Source: an uncultured Prevotellaceae bacterium
Lineage (GTDB): Bacteria > Bacteroidota > Bacteroidia > Bacteroidales > Bacteroidaceae
Reading direction: 5' to 3'
Length of the DNA stretch: 49,998 bases
Assembly: GCA_902781315.1 (NCBI GenBank)
Contig: CACZIT010000038.1
Span: 1-49,998, forward strand
The position numbers and the translations under genes were made by a program. Of this stretch, positions 1 through 7,797 are shown piece by piece (positions within the stretch are counted from its first letter, which is position 1; the number at the start of each line of letters is the position of its first letter). The notes under the pieces were generated by a model that searched no databases, was not told the origin of the DNA, and was given only the letters and a program-made list of their open reading frames with translations.

Positions 1-113
1 ATCACACAATCAAAAACCTCTTCGAATTTCGCAAGAAGTCGAGCGGAATAAAGCCCCTTTATGCCTCCACCATCAATACATAATATTTTGAATTTCTTTG
101 TATGCATATACAT
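1..113 (-). CDS. Patatin-like phospholipase, probable CBASS effector (5' part only)
   Basis: The first 37 codons of a gene that runs off the left edge. The frame opens with ATG at 113 or 107 (MYMHTKKFKILCIDGGGI...) and carries DGGGIKG at about residues 14-20. This is the glycine-rich oxyanion-hole loop of patatin lipases, followed by LYSARLLAKFEE. The catalytic serine (GxSxG) and aspartate would lie outside the window. Patatin proteins with this short N-terminus straight into the IDGGGIKG strand are typical of cyclic-nucleotide-activated CBASS phospholipases (CapV type), which degrade membrane phospholipid on phage infection. The CBASS assignment is inferred, because the expected CD-NTase would be encoded to the left, downstream of this gene. 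The DNA is AT-rich like the next few genes. A free-standing patatin lipase is the alternative. Confidence 0.75.
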   Translation of the reverse strand, partial: MYMHTKKFKILCIDGGGIKGLYSARLLAKFEEVFDCV

Positions 114-304
114 TATTATATGTAGATACTTTTGCAAATCTCATACCAATTCATCATAACTCTTTTCCATACATGTTTTGTCAGTTTTGACGGCATTATT
201 AGTGACAAACTGTCATGTAATACTCTTCATATAATGACATTAACGGATTCTTCGCAACTCGTTTATAAAAGTTAAAAACGTTAAATCTTCGTCATTTTTT
301 GAAT

Positions 305-751
305 CTACAGAATCAATGCCATCACTTTTCTACCGTTTAGAACAAAATCAATTGAAATACAATGAGTTGCAAATACGCGGGCTGTATATATAGAATCAAA
401 CAATTTCTGTGCTGTCGTTTTAACTCTAATGGCAACGTCATTTATTTTTTTGGAGTTAGAATAAATTCTCCACATGGCATCTGATTCACTTACCGTTGTC
501 CAACACTGACCATATACCTGATCGATTAGATTCTTTGCACTTATATGCATGCCATTATACATAAAATCTTGTTTCAGGAGGAAATTATCATATGTGTCTT
601 CCCATTTCTTCACTTTTCCTACATACAATTTATTCGTCTTAAGCATTGTTACGACATGCTTTAACGGTATGTATTTATAAATAGGAGTAGCTAGGTCGAG
701 ACCGTTCTTTACGCATCGCATTTTAAAATAATCATTGATAGCCATAATCAT
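305..751 (-). CDS. DUF2971-like protein, short and possibly frame-shifted
   Basis: 148 residues. The N-terminal part fits DUF2971: IYKYIPLKHVV, a W-E-D-TYDNF segment near residues 50-56, and QCWTTVSESDAMWRIYS near residues 80-96, like the 'CFS...MW..Y' signature. Family members are usually about 250-300 residues and continue with an F-x-K/E-x-E-x-R part that is missing here. Near 311-335 another frame continues as SDGIDSVDSKNDEDL and runs to a stop at 240-242, so a one-base shift may have cut the protein. Even repaired it would be only about 170 residues. Start is ATG 751 or 745. DUF2971 proteins are common in defence islands but no activity can be read here. Confidence 0.55.
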   Translation of the reverse strand: MIMAINDYFKMRCVKNGLDLATPIYKYIPLKHVVTMLKTNKLYVGKVKKWEDTYDNFLLKQDFMYNGMHISAKNLIDQVYGQCWTTVSESDAMWRIYSNSKKINDVAIRVKTTAQKLFDSIYTARVFATHCISIDFVLNGRKVMALIL

Positions 752-828
752 AAAATTTTTGTTTGTAAATAATTAAAATATATCCTCTATTATCTCTATT
801 GATAACTGATGTTCAACAAAGCTGTCAT

Positions 829-1008
829 CTATATCAATGCCATTTTATAATTTGCCAACATAAACAACCGTGCCGTCCCCGGCACCGCCTTGAACGTCAC
901 CACACGCATCGACTGGTTGGCGTCCGTCGTGCTGTCACCCTCGGCAGGCGTGGCAGCACTGGCATGGGTGCTGCACATAAGCAGGAGTGTAATAATTAAC
1001 TTATTCAT
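829..1008 (-). pseudogene. Truncated N-terminus of a secreted protein
   Basis: A 59-codon frame from ATG 1008 to TAG 829. It starts with a good signal peptide (MNKLIITLLLMCSTHASA) followed by about 30 residues, then stops. Its middle (about 870-985) is clearly more GC-rich than everything around it and looks like ordinary core-genome sequence of this organism. In another frame, the AT-rich sequence just downstream (846 to 773) reads as an orphan C-terminal tail (GIDIDDSFVEHQLSIE... to a TAA at 773). This looks like the 5' end of one gene joined to the 3' end of another. I do not recognise the parent protein. Confidence 0.5.
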
Positions 1009-1083
1009 TGCAAAACTGACTAATTATCATTCTGTAGTCTTTCTAATGGCATGGATATACTACCCTGTCGGACTTTTTTGATA

Positions 1084-1515
1084 TTACAAGAAAAAATCAT
1101 GTTCCACTTTTCGTATTTCTCCACTCTTCTTATCAATTTCTATGAGAAAATAGCCAATCTTCCTTAAATCTCCATCAGAAGTCCGATCAAACAAGTCGCC
1201 TAATACTACCCAATAGCTATCATCAACAAGATTTACCGAGTAAGGAGGCCTAAGTATGGCCTTATGATTATCGCAAATTTCTGTAATAACAACTTTTGCT
1301 AATTCTAAAGCAACCTCTGGAGTTGAAACATGTACTATCGAGTCATCTTTTGTGGAGATGCTGCGAAAATAGTATTCAACAGAATCCACGACATTGATAG
1401 TATCTTCTACATTTGTATATCCAACTATCTCGGTCCTTTGTTTTATTTGACAGCAAGAACACAACAAGACCATTTGTAGGACGCTAATTACATATGCTAC
1501 TCTTCTCATACTCAC
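1084..1515 (-). CDS. Lipoprotein resembling NTF2-fold immunity proteins
   Basis: About 141-143 residues. GTG 1515 or ATG 1509 can start it; ATG 1509 is more likely because an AAGG sits just before it. The N-terminus is a lipoprotein signal (MRRVAYVISVLQMVLLCSCC). The rest follows the pattern of Bacteroidales NTF2-fold immunity proteins: an AxxLAKVVITEI helix near residue 70, PPYSVNLVDDSYWVVLGD, then GYFLIEIDKKSGEIRKVEHD at the end. Such proteins protect against a polymorphic toxin, but no toxin gene is next to it. It starts directly after the stop at 1517 of the preceding gene, whose C-terminus has the same fold pattern, so the two are probably co-transcribed. Confidence 0.6.
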   Translation of the reverse strand: MSMRRVAYVISVLQMVLLCSCCQIKQRTEIVGYTNVEDTINVVDSVEYYFRSISTKDDSIVHVSTPEVALELAKVVITEICDNHKAILRPPYSVNLVDDSYWVVLGDLFDRTSDGDLRKIGYFLIEIDKKSGEIRKVEHDFFL

Positions 1516-1516
1516 C

Positions 1517-2284
1517 TTAATTTATATTCATAGGATCAACCGACAAAATCTTCCCCCTATCCTTTGTCATGGTGACTCTAAATGTTTCACCTTTATAACG
1601 CAAACTCTCTTCATGCAGATGATCACTAAACCTCCCCTCAACTTTCCATATCGCACCTCCAATGAAGGTCACTTTACATGGAACGTCAGAGTCAATGCTT
1701 TCGTCACCAAAATAACGGCGAATAATAGTTTCTGCAATTTTTACTGCGGTAAGCGGCTCCCTCACGTAGGGGATATTGTCCACTATGGACATTTCTTCTC
1801 CCATATATATATAATGAGGTGTATCATCAGAAACCATACTATGTAGCTTTATTTGACTTTTTCTATAATTTTCCAGTTGTAAATAGACATTACTTTTTTT
1901 ACTTACTCTATAGAGTTTCCAGACATGACCTCCTTGAGTGAGTCTAATTAAAGAATCTGAAACCACGGAAATCTTTTTGGTTATGAACCCTTCAGAAAGT
2001 CTAAGCAAAGTGTCCCCTTCTATCGACCATTTATCACTCCAGTGTTCACACTGATTCCGTGTGGACTCAAAACCGATTCCATCTCTTGCATTTTTATAAA
2101 GCCATATCCAACTTCCATTTTTATTAAAATAGAAGTACGTGGTTCCTCTCTCTAATCTGTTATCTACATCTACCATCCAATAACTATAATTGCCGTTACA
2201 TATGATATTATAAGTGTCTAACTTTTTAGAACAACCTTGATACAGAAAACTCATTATCACAAGTGTTAATAATCTTAACTTCAT
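1517..2284 (-). CDS. Two-domain lipoprotein with C-terminal NTF2-like immunity fold
   Basis: 255 residues. The lipobox is YQGC near residue 18 (MKLRLLTLVIMSFLYQGCSK). Residues of about 28-125 form a lipocalin-like beta-rich region (GNYSYWMVDV, YFYFNKNGSWIWLY, WSIEGDTLLRL, VWKLYRV). Residues of about 178-255 match the NTF2-fold immunity pattern: LTAVKIAETIIRRYFGDESI, CKVTFIGGAIWKVEG, FRVTMTKDRGKILSVDP. It lies one base upstream of the next lipoprotein of the same kind. Both are AT-rich relative to the core genome. The lipocalin-like label and the role in immunity are inferences from pattern. Confidence 0.55.
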   Translation of the reverse strand: MKLRLLTLVIMSFLYQGCSKKLDTYNIICNGNYSYWMVDVDNRLERGTTYFYFNKNGSWIWLYKNARDGIGFESTRNQCEHWSDKWSIEGDTLLRLSEGFITKKISVVSDSLIRLTQGGHVWKLYRVSKKSNVYLQLENYRKSQIKLHSMVSDDTPHYIYMGEEMSIVDNIPYVREPLTAVKIAETIIRRYFGDESIDSDVPCKVTFIGGAIWKVEGRFSDHLHEESLRYKGETFRVTMTKDRGKILSVDPMNIN

Positions 2285-2369
2285 ACTTTTTCATTTGAGG
2301 ATACTATTTAGTTAAACGATATAAATAAATCAATTCTTTTATAAGATATCTTTTTGTAATTGTACAGAG

Positions 2370-2398
2370 AAAAGCTTAGAGAACAATTCTCAGCTTTT
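2370..2398 (-). terminator. Probable terminator after the 184/294-residue gene pair
   Basis: Imperfect hairpin: AAAAGCT-x-AGAGAA, loop CAA, TTCTC-AGCTTTT. On the minus strand it is followed by a T-rich stretch. It lies about 50 bp downstream of the stop at 2450. Confidence 0.5.
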
Positions 2399-2449
2399 AT
2401 GAGAGTCATATAGTTGAGCATTTTAAATTCTTAAATGTTTATTAAAGGA

Positions 2450-3004
2450 CTATAGAATGGTTGTCGTTTGTCCAATATTATATAAATTCTCTATTAAGTT
2501 GACCAAAATTGTTAATGAAAAAAACAACAAAAATACCATCAGGAATATTAATAGATAGTTAACGGCATCTGCGTAAATAAAATCAATCTTTAACGAACTA
2601 TTAACGGAAAACAAAAATGAAAGTAACAACGCAAATCCAGCAATCAAAATACATATGGCAAAATCCGAATTCAATGTTCTTATTAGCCTTTTTCCACTAT
2701 TGCCATTTTCATCATCAACAATATCCTTTAACTTTGCAACTGCTTCGGTTGTTAATAATGTTAGCAAAATCGTATAAGCAGCTACGAGGAGCCCTAAGTA
2801 TGAAGGTAAAATAGAAATACAAAGGGTTAGGATCTTATCAAACAAGGCATGGCTATCATCGCAATAAGCAATGGATGCCGTAGTCACTAAAAATGCTAAT
2901 ATTGCGGGTAAGATAGAATCTATGAGGAGATTATTCCATCCATATGTTTTTACCATACTCCTCAAACCGATGTTGTTATCTATAAAGTCACTCATAACGC
3001 TCAT
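2450..3004 (-). CDS. Four-helix membrane protein, partner of the upstream gene
   Basis: 184 residues with four predicted membrane segments, at about residues 27-47, 58-84, 113-133 and 147-172. Between helices 2 and 3 is a charged loop (EAVAKLKDIVDDENGNSGKR). There is no signal peptide and no catalytic motif. The ATG overlaps the stop of the preceding gene by 4 bp (ATGA at 3001-3004), which argues for translational coupling and a joint function. The family is not recognised. Small multi-helix proteins coupled to a soluble partner in accessory islands are often membrane effectors of abortive-infection or toxin systems; that reading is inference only. Confidence 0.6.
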   Translation of the reverse strand: MSVMSDFIDNNIGLRSMVKTYGWNNLLIDSILPAILAFLVTTASIAYCDDSHALFDKILTLCISILPSYLGLLVAAYTILLTLLTTEAVAKLKDIVDDENGNSGKRLIRTLNSDFAICILIAGFALLLSFLFSVNSSLKIDFIYADAVNYLLIFLMVFLLFFSLTILVNLIENLYNIGQTTTIL

Positions 3005-3885
3005 TGATTATTGAAACGAGTTCTTAGAACATTGTATATTGTTGAACAAACATCATTGATAATTTGACGTACTTGTAGAACCAACGGGTGTTCTTCTGTA
3101 TTAATACGTTCTCTGCCAAGATGGGTGCCGTTTTGTATGGTTGCTTGCACACTGCCATTCTCTTCTGATATATTAACTATCGCCTGAACAAGACCGTCAT
3201 TTTCTCTATTCAAAGGCCGTTCTTCAGAACCTTGTAATACGATGTCAACAGATGAAGGATTCATTTCTCGAAGTTTTGCATCAAGAAGTCCTCTAAACAT
3301 CTTCCCACGTCCTGGATTAGAGAATGAAATGTGAGCGCTCAAAGAGATGAGTTTTTCTGCAGTCAAAATACGTTCGAGAGTATCACGGTCTTTTACAGTA
3401 TCAACATCAAATTCGTCAGGTTCAACTGATTCTAATGCACCTTTTAGATATTGAAGGATATAGTTTAGGGTAATATCAGAATTCTTTCTAACTGCAATCT
3501 TATGGACGGAAGGTATAATAATCAATTGTGTTTCTTTTTTGTTAGCGACCACATCGTCATCCCAAGGCATTTCAACATCTTCTTTGCTTCTTCGATTATA
3601 AAAAGCACTTGGATCTATCATTGTATATGCAACCAGATTAATCGCCATCCATTCTGGATGCCCATCAATCGTTTGGATATTACTTCTAGAAACGGATCTA
3701 ATACTGACAAATCTGTTTGTTCTTCTTTCCATCTCAATAAGAGGATCCTGAGTTTCTATACTATCAAAGGCATTCACATAGTGTGAAGGTGTTTGGTTTG
3801 AATGTGCTTTTATATTGATAACGTGCCATGTGGTCATACGGTTATCAATTCTGTCATTTTTGTTGTCCATTTTTTGTAATAACAT
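3001..3885 (-). CDS. Uncharacterised soluble protein of a two-gene unit (possibly DUF4747-like)
   Basis: 294 residues from ATG 3885, or 289 from ATG 3870 (MDNKNDRIDNRM). There is no signal peptide or membrane segment. Visible landmarks are TTWHVINIKA near residue 18, a GHPEWMAINLVAYTMIDPSAFY block near residues 75-95, MPWDDDVV, and a strand QLIIIPSVHKIAVRK near residue 120. A helix-rich second half follows (YILQYLKGALE, ERILTAEKLISLSAHI, GLLDAKLREMNPS). The layout reminds me of DUF4747 proteins from defence islands, but I cannot verify this. It overlaps the four-helix protein by 4 bp. It is AT-rich and sits between orphan immunity genes and conserved exported proteins. Confidence 0.6.
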   Translation of the reverse strand: MLLQKMDNKNDRIDNRMTTWHVINIKAHSNQTPSHYVNAFDSIETQDPLIEMERRTNRFVSIRSVSRSNIQTIDGHPEWMAINLVAYTMIDPSAFYNRRSKEDVEMPWDDDVVANKKETQLIIIPSVHKIAVRKNSDITLNYILQYLKGALESVEPDEFDVDTVKDRDTLERILTAEKLISLSAHISFSNPGRGKMFRGLLDAKLREMNPSSVDIVLQGSEERPLNRENDGLVQAIVNISEENGSVQATIQNGTHLGRERINTEEHPLVLQVRQIINDVCSTIYNVLRTRFNNQ

Positions 3886-3964
3886 TTCTATGATTTAACA
3901 ATCCGTTTATTCAATCAATTTTTACATATCCTAGGTATTCTATTGTATTGGGACAGGTTTAGCT

Positions 3965-5398
3965 TCACTTCACCACGACCTTCCGTCCGTTCTGAATGTA
4001 GATGCCCTTGGGCAGCTTGTTACCTTGGTACTCTGTCACGTTGTTACCTTGACAGACCCGCCGTCCCTGCAGGTCGTAGACCGAAGAAGACAAGACTGTA
4101 GGGCAGGAAACGTTTTTGACACCTAGTGTAATCTCTGGTTTATCAACAATGACGCCCGAGCCATCCTCACCATACTCCATGTATACCGACCCTCTTCCAT
4201 ACATCTTCAGATAAGAACTTTCATATGAGTATGGCAGAGCATTTAGATAGGCTACTATCAAACCTGCTGCCGATTGTGTACCATAGGCAGAACTTGCACC
4301 GTAGCCTTCTGTAAAGATGACACCATTGCTGACCGTAAATGTCTTGCGTCCATAATATGGATCGGGGGTAATCTTCTTGACAAACAAATCATCATGACCA
4401 GCTACAGGGCAAAAACGATCTCCCTCCTGCGCATTGAAATCATAGAGCACCATTTCGCCATCGTCAGTAACAGGATATGGTATGTTCTCAGCATCACCAA
4501 GACCCGTCTGCCGCATCGCTTCCTGATATTCTTTCAAGTTAACATACACGCGGCCTCCAGCCTCACGGATGCCCATCAAATACGTCGTATTCTTTTCTTC
4601 TGCATGAGAACCATCTATATATGACTTGAAGCCATAGAACATCTGTTTATATTCCTTTCCTCCTATTGAAGCAGAACTCTCATCTGGTATATAAAACCAA
4701 ATATAACGGAAGTCCCTATTCTCACGACAGTTTTGCACAAATAGCCAATATGGCGAACCGCCAAGGAAGGTAAAGGATGATGTCTGAACGAAGAAATCAG
4801 CATAACGAATTGATGCTATATTATCTTTTGTTCCGCAGCAATCCAACTGATGGCAGAAACCATTTCTACCCCAACCGCATGGAAAAAGCGGCCCCATGAC
4901 GCTGCCTACTCCTTCTATCCAATAGGCAGGGCGGATATCATCACCACACCCTTCTGTCTCTATCTGAAGACGACGCAGCCACATGTTGTCCAAGAAAACC
5001 GTATCAACATTGGCTATTGTGACAGTCTGACGAGATTCGCCATACCCAACTTCCGCCGTCTCTCCTTTGCCAAGCCCAAAATCATAAAGAAGGAATTCCT
5101 CTGTTTCTCCAGCGTAGACACAATACACACGTTTACCTTCTTCGCGGATGTAGGCAACGGTTTCAGATTCTGAATGGCCTGCCAGACTGGTCTGCTCCAT
5201 TCCATAATACCGCTTACCAGAAATCTCCTGTTGAATTTCCTTGTTGACAGAATATGACCGTGCAGCTCTGTCAAGGCCGTCACTTACAATCCACACTTCC
5301 GTTTCAAAGAAACTCCTATGCGTTTTCTGCGGCTTTTGTGCATTCATCGGAACGTTCACACAAAAAAGCAACATAATGAAACATAACCGTTTTTTCAT
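3965..5398 (-). CDS. Secreted protein with type IX secretion tail
   Basis: About 477 residues from ATG 5398 (MKKRLCFIMLLFCVNVPMNA signal peptide); an ATG at 5404 is two codons upstream. The body is aromatic- and glycine-rich and beta-like, with no enzyme motif that I recognise. The C-terminus is a short Prevotella-type T9SS sorting tail: VYDLQGRRV near residue 443, then LPKGIYIQNGRKVVVK at the end. It follows the C25 protease gene by a few bases, so it is probably the last gene of that operon. The codons for GNNVTEYQGNKLPKG (4018-4052) contain the GTTAC-type repeat seen elsewhere in the window. Function unknown; probably exported cargo anchored or released by T9SS. Confidence 0.8.
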   Translation of the reverse strand: MKKRLCFIMLLFCVNVPMNAQKPQKTHRSFFETEVWIVSDGLDRAARSYSVNKEIQQEISGKRYYGMEQTSLAGHSESETVAYIREEGKRVYCVYAGETEEFLLYDFGLGKGETAEVGYGESRQTVTIANVDTVFLDNMWLRRLQIETEGCGDDIRPAYWIEGVGSVMGPLFPCGWGRNGFCHQLDCCGTKDNIASIRYADFFVQTSSFTFLGGSPYWLFVQNCRENRDFRYIWFYIPDESSASIGGKEYKQMFYGFKSYIDGSHAEEKNTTYLMGIREAGGRVYVNLKEYQEAMRQTGLGDAENIPYPVTDDGEMVLYDFNAQEGDRFCPVAGHDDLFVKKITPDPYYGRKTFTVSNGVIFTEGYGASSAYGTQSAAGLIVAYLNALPYSYESSYLKMYGRGSVYMEYGEDGSGVIVDKPEITLGVKNVSCPTVLSSSVYDLQGRRVCQGNNVTEYQGNKLPKGIYIQNGRKVVVK

Positions 5399-5417
5399 AA
5401 TCATTCATTTTGATTGT

Positions 5418-7739
5418 TCACTCATTTCTTATTACAAATTCTGTACCAATATTAACGGTCGTACCAGCATCAAGAGTTACATCATTTCCTATTAAATTAA
5501 TAGTTCCACCATCAAACACAACGTTTCCTTGAGGTTTAAGATTTGTAACATGATGACCCACTTTGATAGTATCTGCCTGTATTGTCCTTGACCCTGTTAT
5601 AGTTTCGTTCTGTATGTAATACAATTCACTGGGATCATCAATATATGGAGTTTTATTAGGGGCAGATATGCATACAACGACTTCGTCTGGATTCGCTGTA
5701 AGTATAGCCTCCGAAATCCCTTCATAACTTATTGTTCCATGATTTTTATTATAAAAAGAGATTGTTGCATCGGTGTTACTTCCTACATTCACATAAATAT
5801 TATTCGCATTTCTTTCAATTATAAGATTATCAAATTCAGTAGGTAACTCCGTATATACTCTCATGCTCGGGTCACCAAAACAATGATAGAAAAATAGATT
5901 AGGGAGAAAATGATACCATGTAGCACTCCCTTTATAGAATGCTTGTGACAATATCTTTCCCAAGCGATATTCTTGTTTATGAGGGTAGTTAGAAATTGTT
6001 GACTTATTAGGAAAGACAGGTATTAAACCTGGTTCTGGCCATATAGCATCAAAAATACCTTCCGCAAGAGCATCATTCATACCTGTATCACTAGAAGTTG
6101 TTGCTCCAAAAGCACCAACAATTCCATTTTCTTCTCTAAGAAGACGTTCTATTAGACATTCATTCGGACTGGCAAAATTACCAGAACTACATGTCATGCT
6201 TAAGAGAATAGGATATTGATGTGCGTTCGTGAAATGATAACTGCCCAGTGTAATGGTGTTTAATCCAAAATTAGACCATCCAACATCCAAGGAATGTCCT
6301 CTGTAAAGAAGCAACAGCGCACCATTGTTTATATAACTCTTGACATCACTCAAGCTACCATTCCAGTTAAAGTTTCCTATCCGAAGAGATTCTGGAATCA
6401 GCCCTCCATTTGCATACTCTCCGTCATTCCAATAATACGGAACACAAAAGCTTGATTTATTATAAACTCTATTTACAACATACCCTTTTGGCAGCATATA
6501 ATTCCTTACTCTTTCTGATGTTAAAACAAATCGACGATCTTCACAACTATCCCTTGGAGATACATCTTCAAAGTATGCACAGTTTAAAAGTGTTTTATAG
6601 AAGCCAGAAGATTGTGTAGGATTCTTTTCGTACTCAATAATTTTATTTACCATGTTCATAGCTTCTCCACAAGAAGAAGCAGGAAGACGCCCACTGAAAA
6701 TTCCAGGAATCTCATCATATTGATCTTCTTGATATACATATCCATAATCAGTGTAGAAAGAGGTGGTACCATTCCCATATGTTATGGTCATATAATCTGC
6801 AGGAATATCAGCATGATCGCCGAGAATAAGCAAATAATTGTCTTTCCCGGGGATATAATTCAAACTGTTTTTCAACTCATCTACAGTCCAATTACTTTTT
6901 ATTAGCAATTCAACATCAAATCCCAAAAGTTGCTTCCATTCCGCAAACAGATGTGCTGCATTGCTATAAGCTGGAACGCTTACGATTATGTATCTCGGTG
7001 TCGTTGGATTTTGTGTTGTTTGCAAACTCTTACTAATCTTTTTTGATTCCATCATAGTATAACCATTTAAGGTCGTGTTGGCCAAGAAAGAATCATATGC
7101 TGCAATTCGCTCATCATCTAAATTATGGGCATTTGGTATATCATATATCAACTGATACGTTACCTTTGTATATATCCTAAGCATCTTTCTCTGGCAATCA
7201 TACTTAAATGGATTATAACAAATATCAAAGACGGGGATTCCACGATAGCTTTTCATACGTGTTTCCGATATGATGTTTGATGGGAAATAACCTTCGTAAT
7301 CTTGAATTTCTTCAACTCGATATTCAAATCCTTTTTCCCCCGTATCGTACATCGTAGGACAAGCGGGAGCCAATGTCAATGGAATATCAACATATGAACT
7401 GTCTATAACGGATACTTTTACGCCCACTTTATTGGGAATTACAAATGAATCCCAGCGAAACAACGTACAAGGCTCTGCTGGAACACAATTATAACCAAAC
7501 CCATCTATCTTAACAAAACTTGCATTTTTGAACAAGGGATCCTTCAGGATATTGACAACCTTCAACTCATAAGTCACAATTATTCCTTCATCTGTCTCCA
7601 CTATATCCCTCGTCGGTATTGTTTCCTTAATACCTTCCACCATTCTCCCTTCACTCAACAGAAATGATTGTTGGGAATAGATATTACCGCATATAAGCAG
7701 CAATGGGAGTATCAATATATGCCTTTTAAGGGTATTCAT
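5418..7739 (-). CDS. Gingipain-family (C25) cysteine protease
   Basis: 773 residues from ATG 7739 (MNTLKRHILILPLLLICGNI signal peptide). The upstream ATG at 7757 overlaps the promoter -7 box, so it is not the start. Residues of about 25-230 are a gingipain-type propeptide. The protease domain begins near TPRYIIVSVPAYSNAAHLFA. The catalytic histidine is in LLYRGHSLDVGW (about residue 481) and the nucleophilic cysteine in LSMTCSSGNF (about residue 516), at family spacing. The C-terminus (DGGTINLIGNDVTLDAGTTV) is beta-helix-like and has no classical T9SS tail. Known relatives are exported peptidases, including the T9SS sortase PorU. Given its neighbours, an exported protease is more likely than PorU itself. 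Confidence 0.85.
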   Translation of the reverse strand: MNTLKRHILILPLLLICGNIYSQQSFLLSEGRMVEGIKETIPTRDIVETDEGIIVTYELKVVNILKDPLFKNASFVKIDGFGYNCVPAEPCTLFRWDSFVIPNKVGVKVSVIDSSYVDIPLTLAPACPTMYDTGEKGFEYRVEEIQDYEGYFPSNIISETRMKSYRGIPVFDICYNPFKYDCQRKMLRIYTKVTYQLIYDIPNAHNLDDERIAAYDSFLANTTLNGYTMMESKKISKSLQTTQNPTTPRYIIVSVPAYSNAAHLFAEWKQLLGFDVELLIKSNWTVDELKNSLNYIPGKDNYLLILGDHADIPADYMTITYGNGTTSFYTDYGYVYQEDQYDEIPGIFSGRLPASSCGEAMNMVNKIIEYEKNPTQSSGFYKTLLNCAYFEDVSPRDSCEDRRFVLTSERVRNYMLPKGYVVNRVYNKSSFCVPYYWNDGEYANGGLIPESLRIGNFNWNGSLSDVKSYINNGALLLLYRGHSLDVGWSNFGLNTITLGSYHFTNAHQYPILLSMTCSSGNFASPNECLIERLLREENGIVGAFGATTSSDTGMNDALAEGIFDAIWPEPGLIPVFPNKSTISNYPHKQEYRLGKILSQAFYKGSATWYHFLPNLFFYHCFGDPSMRVYTELPTEFDNLIIERNANNIYVNVGSNTDATISFYNKNHGTISYEGISEAILTANPDEVVVCISAPNKTPYIDDPSELYYIQNETITGSRTIQADTIKVGHHVTNLKPQGNVVFDGGTINLIGNDVTLDAGTTVNIGTEFVIRNE

Positions 7740-7754
7740 ATACTTATGCGTTTG

Positions 7755-7787
7755 CAAATATAAATAATAATTATGACTATTCCCAAA
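7755..7787 (-). promoter_or_regulatory. Promoter of the C25 protease operon
   Basis: On the minus strand TATATTTG (7762-7755) is an exact TAnnTTTG box. TTTG at 7787-7784 lies 21 bp upstream of it. This places transcription start near 7748 and rules out the ATG at 7757. Confidence 0.65.
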
Positions 7788-7797
7788 AAAAGAAAAT

